Source of the DNA: Bifidobacterium sp. UBA744
GTDB taxonomy: Bacteria > Actinomycetota > Actinomycetes > Actinomycetales > Bifidobacteriaceae
Length of the DNA: 21,526 nt
Direction of reading: 5' to 3'
Assembly (NCBI GenBank): GCA_002298605.1
Contig: DBKS01000021.1
Span: 1,038 to 22,563, forward strand
The notes beneath the pieces were generated by a model. The model was not told where the DNA came from. It saw nothing but the letters and a program-made list of their open reading frames with translations, and made no database searches. This document shows, in pieces, positions 14,539-21,209 of the stretch (its first letter is position 1; the number at the start of each line of letters is the position of its first letter). Both the position numbers and the translations under genes were made by a program.

Positions 14539-15765
14539 TCAGTGCTCGAACGGACGCTCAAGCGGGCAGCTGCGGTTCAGCTCAACGCCGAAGCCCGGCT
14601 TGTCGAGCTGCTCGGCGGTGATGATGCCGCCTTCCGGAACCGGCTCGCCCACAAGGACAGGGTCGAACTGCGGGCGCAGCGAATCCGCGTGAGGAGACGT
14701 CATGAGGAATTCGCTGAACGGGGTGTTGGTGAAGGTGATGACCGCATGATGCGAGTAGACGGAAGAGCCATGGGGCACGACCAGCTGGCCGTGAGCCTTG
14801 GCCACCGCGGCGATCTCGCACAGCGAGGTCACGCCGCCGCACCAACCGACATCGGGCTGCAGAATGTCGACGCCCGCGTTGGACAGCTCCTGGAAGCCCT
14901 CCAGCGTACCGGTGTGCTCGCCGGTGGTCATCAGCATGCCGGCAGGCATGAGCTTCTTCAGCTCGCGATAGGACTCGATCTGGTTCGGGGGGAAGCACTC
15001 CTCGATCCACTTGAGCTTGTAGGGTGCGGCCGCATGCGCCAGCTTGGCGGCGTAGTTCACGGTCTGGCTCATCCAGCAGTCGAACATCAGCCAGAACTTG
15101 TCGCCCACGCGCTCACGCATGTCGGCGAGCGTCTTGATGTCCTTCTCGATGCCTTCGTCGTCGTCGGCCGGGCCCCAGTGAGTCGGCATCTTGCCGCCGA
15201 TGAAGCCCATCTTCTGGGCCAGATCCGGACGGGCGCCGGTGGCATAGAAGTGGATGGTGTCGCGCACGGCGCCGCCGAGGATCTTGTACACCGGCAGGTT
15301 CAGCACCTTGCCGTACAGATCCCACAGCGCCAGGTCGACGCAGGAGATGGTGTTGATCACCACGCCGCCGCCGCCGGAGTAGTAGAGCGTGGAGTTGAGC
15401 ATCTGGTCGTGGATCAGCTTGATCTGATCGACGCGCTTGCCTTCGACGAAGCGGGACAGATGATGCTCGACGATGTAGCAGCCGGGGTTGCCGGCGGTCG
15501 AGATGGCGAAGCCGGTGGTGCCGTCGGACGCCTCGACCTCAACGACCAGCGTGCCCAGCACGTTGATGCCGAAGGACTGGCGAGACTGCTTGTACTGCTC
15601 GTACTTCGACATCGGGGTCGCGATATGGTCGTCGATCCAGTGGTCCTTGCCCTGATCGTGGTAATCGCCGCCGCCCTGACCATGGACCTTGGCCGCAGCG
15701 CCGCCCATCGAATACGCGCGGATATGCGCGATCGTGGGGAGCTTCAATGATGGTGCTAATGCCAT
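14539..15765 (-). CDS. rhmD: L-rhamnonate dehydratase (enolase superfamily)
   Basis: 408 aa. It converts L-rhamnonate to 2-keto-3-deoxy-L-rhamnonate with Mg2+. The sequence matches my memory of E. coli RhmD (YfaW) almost throughout: GGGDYHDQG at 31-39, HWIDDHIATPMSKY, SRQSFGINVLGTLVVEVEA, FYATGARPDLA, GGKMPTHWGP, FDCWMSQ, DVGWCGG and PHGSSVYSHH. Predicted metal ligands are Asp229, Glu255 and Glu283; His36, His284 and His332 correspond to the E. coli His33, His281 and catalytic His329. The conserved Y/H pattern separates it from mannonate, galactonate and fuconate dehydratases. The start at 15765 has AGAGGA 5 nt upstream; the open frame to 15849 runs through the promoter. It is transcribed alone, from promoter module B to a strong terminator. 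Confidence 0.95.
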   Translation of the reverse strand: MALAPSLKLPTIAHIRAYSMGGAAAKVHGQGGGDYHDQGKDHWIDDHIATPMSKYEQYKQSRQSFGINVLGTLVVEVEASDGTTGFAISTAGNPGCYIVEHHLSRFVEGKRVDQIKLIHDQMLNSTLYYSGGGGVVINTISCVDLALWDLYGKVLNLPVYKILGGAVRDTIHFYATGARPDLAQKMGFIGGKMPTHWGPADDDEGIEKDIKTLADMRERVGDKFWLMFDCWMSQTVNYAAKLAHAAAPYKLKWIEECFPPNQIESYRELKKLMPAGMLMTTGEHTGTLEGFQELSNAGVDILQPDVGWCGGVTSLCEIAAVAKAHGQLVVPHGSSVYSHHAVITFTNTPFSEFLMTSPHADSLRPQFDPVLVGEPVPEGGIITAEQLDKPGFGVELNRSCPLERPFEH

Positions 15766-15805
15766 ATTGATCCTCTTCGATGCAATTGTTGTTGGAACAG
15801 TTGCC

Positions 15806-15845
15806 AGTGTACCAGCCTTTGAAATCGCATCCCTATATTTGGGAT
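15806..15845 (-). promoter_or_regulatory. Promoter module B: ATCCC-N7-GGGAT operator plus -10 box for rhmD
   Basis: On the minus strand: ATCCC-N7-GGGAT (15829-15845), 4 nt, TTTCAAA, 6 nt, then the -10 box TACACT (complement of 15806-15811). It aligns without gaps to module A at 5614-5653, with all conserved blocks in the same positions. The expected transcript start near 15799 leaves a leader of about 34 nt before the rhmD start. As in module A, there is no -35 box. Confidence 0.7.
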
Positions 15846-15870
15846 ACATTGCGGCACCATCACTACAAGC

Positions 15871-15918
15871 ATTGACCCATGGAATCTGTCACCACAACGA
15901 CAGTTTCCATGGGTCAAT
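15871..15918. repeat. 20-bp inverted repeat upstream of the rhmD promoter
   Basis: Arms 15871-15890 and 15899-15918 match in 19 of 20 bases when inverted and are separated by 8 nt. Each arm contains CCCATGGAA, whose core CCATGG is itself palindromic. There is no T-run on either side, so it is not a classical terminator. Its centre lies about 95 bp upstream of the expected rhmD transcription start, a usual place for an activator such as an AraC-type protein. Confidence 0.6.
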
Positions 15919-16008
15919 GGGCGTGTAGCGCCGGGAATTATGGGCGAATGCGCATCTGGGGGCGTGTGGCGGCGATGCGCAACCAGGAATACACACCGGT
16001 GGACACGC

Positions 16009-16047
16009 CCGTCTGATGGGCTCAGCTGTTGAGCCAACGCCAGACGG
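16009..16047 (-). terminator. Two-stage hairpin after uxaC, no U-tract
   Basis: An outer stem CCGTCTG/CAGACGG (16009-16015 with 16041-16047) encloses an inner stem GGCTCA/TGAGCC (16019-16024 with 16030-16035) with loop GCTGT. It lies about 70 nt past the uxaC stop. Further small hairpins lie between it and the stop (16047-16110). The 351-nt stretch 15766-16116 holds no gene, only this, the 20-bp inverted repeat and promoter module B. Confidence 0.5.
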
Positions 16048-16116
16048 CCGAAACGGGCCGACCGCTGAGCCTCCCAGCAGCCAGCCCGGCCGTCAGCCCG
16101 CCTACGCGCGGGCAGC

Positions 16117-17526
16117 TCAGACGAACAAAGCCTTGGCGTTGTTATACGACACGTCGGCGATCAGCGGCTTGAGATAGTCGACGTCGTCCGGCACCTCACC
16201 GCGCTCGGCCCACTCGCCGACCAGCTCGCACAGAATACGGCGGAAGAACTCATGGCGCGGATAGCTCAGGAACGAACGGGAATCGGTGGTCATGCCCACG
16301 AAGTTGCCCAGCAGCGACTCCTCGGCCATGGTCTCGATCTGCCGGCGGATACCAGTGCGGGTGTCGTTGAACCACCAGGCGTTGCCCAGCGCCATGCGCT
16401 GCTTCTTGCCACCGCCCTGGAAACAGCCCATCACCGTGGCGATCGGCATGTAGTCCTCGGGGTTGAGCGAGTAGATGATCGTGCGCGGAATGGCGCCCCG
16501 CCTGGCCGCGGCGTCAAAGAGCCGGGCCAGCGGCTCGGCGATGGAGCGATCGTTAAGCGCGTCGTAGCCGGTGTCGGCCCCGTGCTCGGCGAAACCCACG
16601 GAATTGATATTGCGCAGTGCGTGAATGTGCAGCTGCATGGTCCAGTCGTGGTCGTCATAGATCTTCATCAGATCAAGGAAGAACGCGGTGCGGTACTTGG
16701 CGAGATCGTCGAAGGTCAACTCCTTGCCGGCACGGGCCTTGGCGAGAATCTCATCCAGCTCGACCGGAGTAGCCTCGGCGAACACCATCAGATCGGCAGC
16801 ATGGTCGGACAGGCGGGAACCCATCGAGTGGAAGAAATCCACGCGCTTGTCGATAGCGGCCATCATGCCGTCGAAAGTGGAGATCGAGTCTCCGGTAACC
16901 TGCTCCAGCCGATCAACCCACTCCGGGAAACCGGCCTTGTCGGGGTTCATGGCCGTGTCCGGACGCATGGCGGGGATCATCGAGAAGGTGTCGCCGCCCT
17001 CGTCATTGAATTTCCTGTGCCATTCGAGGGAATCCACCGGATCGTCGGTGGTGCAGATGACGTCGAGGCCCATGCGGCGCAGCAGCGAGCGGCGGGTGAA
17101 GTCCTTGGTGGCCAGCATCTCGTTGGTCTGGTCGTAGATGGCCTTGGCGCTGCGGGTGGTCAGCGTTTCGGTGATGCCGAAGTAGCGGCGCAGCTCCATA
17201 TGGGTCCACAGATACACCGGGGAGCCGATGGCCTTCTCCATCGTGGCAGCGTAGGCCTGGAACTTGTCCCACGGGTCGCCCTTGCCGGTGATCAGCTCCT
17301 CCGGCGTACCGTTGGCGCGGATCAGACGCCACTTGTAGTGATCACCGTAGTTGTTGCCGTCGGTCAGCCAGGCGGCCACGATGTCGGAGAAGTTCCGGTC
17401 CTCGTAGATCTCCCTCGGGCTCAGATGGCAGTGGTAGTCCACGATCGGCAGGGATTCGGCGGTGCCGTGGAACAGTTCCTTGGCCACATCGGTGGTCAGC
17501 AAATAATCATCATCAAGGAAGCTCAT
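16117..17526 (-). CDS. uxaC: Uronate isomerase (glucuronate/galacturonate isomerase)
   Basis: 469 aa, the normal length for UxaC. It interconverts D-glucuronate and D-fructuronate, or D-galacturonate and D-tagaturonate, the first step of hexuronate use in the cytoplasm. The amidohydrolase-fold motif IVDYHCHLSP is at 28-37 (His32, His34). RRYFGI, TTDDPVDSLEWH, MQLHIHALRN, GCFQGGGKKQRMALGNAWWFND, GMTTDSRSFLSYPRHEFFRRILC and VSYNNAKALF at the C-terminus are all family hallmarks. The start at 17526 has AAAGGAG 9 nt upstream, and the longer open frame is rejected. It stands alone between two structured intergenic regions. CATACT (complement of 17608-17613) is a possible -10. Later hexuronate genes (reductase, dehydratase, 2-keto-3-deoxygluconate kinase) are not in the window. 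Confidence 0.96.
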   Translation of the reverse strand: MSFLDDDYLLTTDVAKELFHGTAESLPIVDYHCHLSPREIYEDRNFSDIVAAWLTDGNNYGDHYKWRLIRANGTPEELITGKGDPWDKFQAYAATMEKAIGSPVYLWTHMELRRYFGITETLTTRSAKAIYDQTNEMLATKDFTRRSLLRRMGLDVICTTDDPVDSLEWHRKFNDEGGDTFSMIPAMRPDTAMNPDKAGFPEWVDRLEQVTGDSISTFDGMMAAIDKRVDFFHSMGSRLSDHAADLMVFAEATPVELDEILAKARAGKELTFDDLAKYRTAFFLDLMKIYDDHDWTMQLHIHALRNINSVGFAEHGADTGYDALNDRSIAEPLARLFDAAARRGAIPRTIIYSLNPEDYMPIATVMGCFQGGGKKQRMALGNAWWFNDTRTGIRRQIETMAEESLLGNFVGMTTDSRSFLSYPRHEFFRRILCELVGEWAERGEVPDDVDYLKPLIADVSYNNAKALFV

Positions 17527-18030
17527 GTGCTTCGACTCCTTTGGCGACGGGTCCGACGTGCCGCACACAACACGCACAGAAATCGGACTTAATTCTTCAC
17601 ATCTCCCAGTATGAGCCAGCAGGGGCGATCGGGCGGCGGCCGTTGCCAGGCGTTTCAACCCGGCGGACGCTATTGCAGGCGCCAGAACCCGATGAGGGCA
17701 CCTCCGCCGACCGGCAGACACACGCCGTCACTCGGATGTCTTCGGTGTTTTCCCGCGTTTTGTGAGTTGATGCCATACCTCACGGGAACACGGAGCACGG
17801 AACATGAAGCAATGGTGCCGTCCGGCATCGCCTGCACTTCAACGACACGCCGTCCGCAGTGTGTTTCTGCGTTCCGTAGGGTCGATTTTGGGCATTCCAA
17901 AAGACTACTTCCATTCCGTGGGGCTATCCAGATAGAATAAACAGCCCAGAACCGGCGGAACGACCACGCCGTTCCGCCATTCTGAACTGCTTTATACTTT
18001 GGCACCAGCCCCACGGAACAGAAGTAGACC
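17527..18030. other. 504-nt intergenic region rich in degenerate inverted repeats
   Basis: No supported gene. The uxaC promoter must lie at the left end. The right half holds several degenerate copies of a block like CTTCTGTTCCGTGGGG: plus strand near 17867-17884 and 17908-17925, minus strand near 17788-17803 and 18007-18024. There is also an imperfect TTCCCG/CGGGAA pair (about 17750 and 17783). Short open frames here (for example 17670-18014, minus) lack a ribosome site and run through the repeats. Confidence 0.5.
17905..18027 (-). repeat. 123-bp inverted-repeat element abutting the tpi gene 3' end
   Basis: The outer arms 17905-17925 and 18007-18027 are 21 bp each, with 19 matches; the inner 12 bp (TTCCGTGGGGCT against AGCCCCACGGAA) are perfect. 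Inside lies a second perfect 9-bp hairpin, GGCGGAACG/CGTTCCGCC (17954-17962 with 17970-17978). On the minus strand the outer arm is followed by TCTTTTG (complement of 17898-17904). The element starts 3 nt past the tpi stop. It may be a large composite terminator, a structured RNA or a miniature inverted-repeat element; no clear target duplication was found. Confidence 0.55.
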
Positions 18031-19485
18031 TCAGTCCCCTTCGGCGGGCGGGATCGGAAACCACGGGCGACGCTTGTAACGGTCGATGCCGCGTCGGCGC
18101 CAACGACGGTTGTCGGTGTTCACATCGCAGGAAAGGTACCCTTCCATGAAGTACGAGCAGAACATTTCGTAATCGACGTTCTCGGGATGCAGATATCGAT
18201 AGGCGCGCGAACAGGTGCTGGAAGCATACGACTGCACCAGCCGTTCACAGCGTTCGTCGCGGCTCAGTCTCGGATCGGACTCGACCAGCCACTGATCAAC
18301 CGAATACACGCCTTGCACCGCATCGGCGTCAATCAACGCCATCATGGCCTCGACGATCAGACGACGGTCGTCCCAGATGATGTCGCGCAACAGATCCGGA
18401 CCGACTTCGAAGTCGCCGCCCGAAGCGTCCACCGCATCGGACAGATCCTGCAGAGCCATCACCTCCAGCCACGCGAATCCGGCGGTGCGGTAAGCGGCCA
18501 GCGCCAACGCCATGCGCCACGAATGCACATCCGGGAAATCGCGCTCCACATCCGCGGCGAGCGCACGGTGCGCATCTGAGATGTCGGGCTTTTCGAATTG
18601 CGACAGGGTCATGCGCCGCTGCCGTTTGAACCCGCGGCTGGCGGGACGACGATGACGGTTCACCGACGATTCGGCCACACGATGGCAGATTTTGGCGAAT
18701 GAGCGAGGATCCAGACTCGCGCCTCCCACCAGAAACCCGTCGATATCGCTCAGCCGGATAATCGACGACGCATTGTCCGGCTTCACGGACCCCCCATAGA
18801 GAATACGCACGGCCGCGGCCACATCCGCCCCGAAGGCCGCGTTGACGAAGTCACGAATATCGGCGAGCGCGGATTCGATTACGGTCAGGTCGGGCACATT
18901 GCCGGTGCCGATGCTCCACACCGGTTCGTATGCCACGATGACGCGCTGCATCTCTTCGCAGGACAGCTGGCTGACCGCCTCCCCCAGCTGCCTCAGCGCG
19001 TAGTCGATGCCAATGCCGTGTTCCCGACCGAGCGCGGTTTCACCGATGCACAGGATCGGCGTCATGCCGTTATCAAGCACCACGCGCATTTTCGTGGCAA
19101 AGGTGTCGTCGTCCTCCGGATGGTAGCGCCGCTGTTCGGAATGCCCCACCAATACGTAGCGACAGCCGAGCGCGGACAGCATGTCGGCGGAGACGTCGCC
19201 GGTGTAGGCACCCGCGGACACGTCGGACACGGTTTGCGCTCCGACCGACAGCCGGTCGCCCATGCCGCGATCCTCAATGGTGTCGATAAAGGATTGGATC
19301 GACGTGAACGGCGGCAGAATGCTGATTTCCGGGCGATCAAGCGGCTGGCCCGACGCAGCCATGCGCTCCTCCCAGTTGTCGTTCATTCCCGAATAGTCGA
19401 TCATCCACCGGGCGGCCTCACGATGATTCAGATTCATTTTCCAATTACCCACCACCATGGGGGTGCGTCGTGCCCGCGTAGGCAT
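18031..19485 (-). CDS. Triosephosphate isomerase with C-terminal extension of unknown function
   Basis: 484 aa, about twice the usual 250. Residues 8-270 are a complete TIM: VVGNWKMN (Asn14, Lys16), VLVGHSEQRR with catalytic His115, VAYEPVWSIGTG with catalytic Glu187, YGGSVKPDN and DGFLVGGASL. It should interconvert glyceraldehyde 3-phosphate and dihydroxyacetone phosphate. A basic linker (271-291) leads to about 190 residues that I do not recognise, mostly helical and acidic, rich in Trp, Tyr and Asp, with SWRMALALAAYRTAGFAWLEVMAL and a basic tail (RRWRRRGIDRYKRR). An internal ATG at the linker end has no ribosome site, so this is one protein. The start at 19485 overlaps the upstream stop (TGATG), with GGGGG before it. 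It may not be the housekeeping enzyme; an isomerase for another triose or tetrose phosphate is possible. Confidence 0.88.
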   Translation of the reverse strand: MPTRARRTPMVVGNWKMNLNHREAARWMIDYSGMNDNWEERMAASGQPLDRPEISILPPFTSIQSFIDTIEDRGMGDRLSVGAQTVSDVSAGAYTGDVSADMLSALGCRYVLVGHSEQRRYHPEDDDTFATKMRVVLDNGMTPILCIGETALGREHGIGIDYALRQLGEAVSQLSCEEMQRVIVAYEPVWSIGTGNVPDLTVIESALADIRDFVNAAFGADVAAAVRILYGGSVKPDNASSIIRLSDIDGFLVGGASLDPRSFAKICHRVAESSVNRHRRPASRGFKRQRRMTLSQFEKPDISDAHRALAADVERDFPDVHSWRMALALAAYRTAGFAWLEVMALQDLSDAVDASGGDFEVGPDLLRDIIWDDRRLIVEAMMALIDADAVQGVYSVDQWLVESDPRLSRDERCERLVQSYASSTCSRAYRYLHPENVDYEMFCSYFMEGYLSCDVNTDNRRWRRRGIDRYKRRPWFPIPPAEGD

Positions 19486-20138
19486 CACAACCCCCAGTGC
19501 TGGATGACGGGCTGGCCCTTGTGCACACCGAGGACCGAGAACTGCGCGGTGCCAAGCTCCAACGTCCGCCCGGCGATGGCGGGTAGCCCCAGCCAGGACA
19601 CGGCGATGAGGCGGATGATATGCGAATGAGCTACCAGCAGCACGTCTTCTCCGGCCTCAACGAGCGGACGGATCTGACTCACCACGCGGCCGGCGCGGGC
19701 GTAGGCCTCGCTCAACGTCTCACCGTCGCCACCGGGCACGGTCACCGGCGTGCCGTCCGGCAGGGTCTCGACGCGTTCTCCGCCAAGCTCGGCCGGCAGC
19801 ACGGCGGGACCGTCCTTCCACAAGTCCCATGAGCGGCCCAACGCCTCCGACAATTCGCCGCGGGTACGACCCTCGGCGCGACCGTAATCCCATTCATGCA
19901 GGTCGCTGAGGGTTTCGACGCCCAGCCCCGCAGCCTCGGCGGTTTGCCGGGCTCTCAGCAGCGGCGAGACATAGCCGGCCGCGAAATCCGCGGGGTGCAT
20001 GGCCTTGATGCGCATGCCCGCGTCGGAGGCCTGCTCGATGCCCTTGGCCGTCAGCGGCACTTCGGCGAGCCCGGTGTGCTGTCCGGACAGAGCCCAGTAG
20101 GTCTGACCGTGGCGAAGCAGATAAAGCTGTCCTGTCAT
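19485..20138 (-). CDS. Histidine phosphatase, sugar-bisphosphatase (Shb17)-like
   Basis: 217 aa, histidine phosphatase superfamily, cytoplasmic. LYLLRHGQT carries the phosphorylated His10; Arg63 in LLRARQT, Glu82 in LHEWDYGRAEG and His171 in LLVAHSHIIR complete the active site. YWALSGQHTGLAEVPLT, SPLLRARQT, HEWDYG.xEG.T, W.LWKDG and the late AHSHxxRxxAxxWLGL recall yeast Shb17, a sedoheptulose 1,7-bisphosphatase that also takes fructose 1,6-bisphosphate. It lies between a bisphosphate aldolase and a triosephosphate isomerase and is coupled to the latter by TGATG, so a bisphosphatase role is likely (inference). The ATG at 20138 is chosen (AAAGGAG 12 nt upstream); the ATG at 20150 directly touches that site. 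A phosphoglycerate mutase-like role is less likely. Confidence 0.85.
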   Translation of the reverse strand: MTGQLYLLRHGQTYWALSGQHTGLAEVPLTAKGIEQASDAGMRIKAMHPADFAAGYVSPLLRARQTAEAAGLGVETLSDLHEWDYGRAEGRTRGELSEALGRSWDLWKDGPAVLPAELGGERVETLPDGTPVTVPGGDGETLSEAYARAGRVVSQIRPLVEAGEDVLLVAHSHIIRLIAVSWLGLPAIAGRTLELGTAQFSVLGVHKGQPVIQHWGL

Positions 20139-20186
20139 AATATGATGCATCTCCTTTGATGAGGTGTGGGTAATGGGATGCGGGGT

Positions 20187-21209
20187 TCAGGCGACGACCG
20201 GTTCGAGCGGCGAACGGTAGGACACCGACTCGGCACGCCCGGCGGAACCGAGCAGTTCGGCGACCTTGACGACTTTCTCGCTCATGGATGCGCGGCCCGC
20301 CGCGTTCCAGTGACGCGGATCGAAGAACTTCTTGCCCTTGCTGTGCGAGCGCTGCACGCCGTGAGCATGAACGAAGAAATCGTCGACACCGGCCGTGTAC
20401 GCGTATTGGGTGTCGGTGTCGACGTTCATCTTGACCACGCCGTTGGCCACCGCAGCCCGCACGTCGTCGTCCGGCGAACCGGAGCCGCCGTGGAAAACGT
20501 AGAGGTTGCGCTCGCCCGTGCGCTCGGCGATCCGGCGCAGCAGTTCCGGATGCAGATCGGGCACCACGGCGGTGCCGTGCGCGTTGCCGAAGGCGACGGC
20601 CAGCAGGTAGTCGTCGGCGCCCAGACCGGCAGCTTCGAATTCACGCTGGATCATCGCCACATCCTCGGGGGTGGAAAATACGGCCTTGTCGGCCACGCCA
20701 TCCTCCATGCCGCCCCATTTGCCGCCGGCCTCGACCTCCAGCAGACCGCCAGCCGCCTTGACCAACGGCAGCAGGCGGCGGATGGTCGCCACATTGTCGC
20801 CGATTTCGTCATGCGAACCGTCGAACATGAACGAGTCGAAGATCTTCTCCTCGCCCGCGTCTTGAAGAGTCTTCAGTGTTTTCAGCAACGGGACCAGCCA
20901 GGTGTCCACCACGTCGGCATGGCAGTGATCGGTATGGATGGCGATCGGCACATGCTGCGACTTGCGCAGGTCGCGAAGAGTGCGGCCCAGCACGATCGAG
21001 CCCTCGACGGGGTCGCCGGTGGGACTTGCCTGTTTGGCCGCGCCGATGGAGATCTGGACGAAACCGGCGGATTTCGCCCGGTTCAATCCGGCCATGGCGG
21101 CGATGCCGGTGTCCAGATTGCTGACATTAATCGCCGGATATGCATACCCGTGGTCATGGGCGTCCTTCAGCAGCCCCTTCAACGCCTCGGTTGTCATAGC
21201 GAACACCAT
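20187..21209 (-). CDS. fba: Class II fructose-bisphosphate aldolase
   Basis: 340 aa, zinc-dependent aldolase that joins or splits fructose 1,6-bisphosphate and the two triose phosphates; related enzymes also make sedoheptulose 1,7-bisphosphate. Motifs seen are IAIHTDHCH (Asp94, His95), EVEAGGKWGGMEDGV, AFGNAHGTAV, YVFHGGSGSP and VKMNVDTDTQYAY, with FFDPRHWNAAG near the end, as in the type A (E. coli FbaA) group. The start at 21209 follows GGGGAA; the ATG at 21197 is a possible alternative, and the open frame to 21299 is upstream noise. It heads a three-gene unit with the bisphosphatase-like and triosephosphate isomerase genes. Class IIA motifs make a tagatose-bisphosphate role less likely. 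Confidence 0.93.
   Translation of the reverse strand: MVFAMTTEALKGLLKDAHDHGYAYPAINVSNLDTGIAAMAGLNRAKSAGFVQISIGAAKQASPTGDPVEGSIVLGRTLRDLRKSQHVPIAIHTDHCHADVVDTWLVPLLKTLKTLQDAGEEKIFDSFMFDGSHDEIGDNVATIRRLLPLVKAAGGLLEVEAGGKWGGMEDGVADKAVFSTPEDVAMIQREFEAAGLGADDYLLAVAFGNAHGTAVVPDLHPELLRRIAERTGERNLYVFHGGSGSPDDDVRAAVANGVVKMNVDTDTQYAYTAGVDDFFVHAHGVQRSHSKGKKFFDPRHWNAAGRASMSEKVVKVAELLGSAGRAESVSYRSPLEPVVA

Noticed and set aside
17670..18014. 114-codon minus-strand frame between tpi and uxaC
   Set aside because: It runs through the inverted repeats, has no ribosome site and no recognisable domain; the region is better explained as repeats.
17905..18027. Insertion sequence or CRISPR-like repeat
   Set aside because: No transposase, no target-site duplication, no regular spacer spacing; only an inverted-repeat element.
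18031..18612. A separate gene for the C-terminal part of the tpi frame, starting at the internal ATG near 18612
   Set aside because: No ribosome binding site precedes that ATG and the frame runs through from the TIM domain without interruption, so a fusion is simpler.
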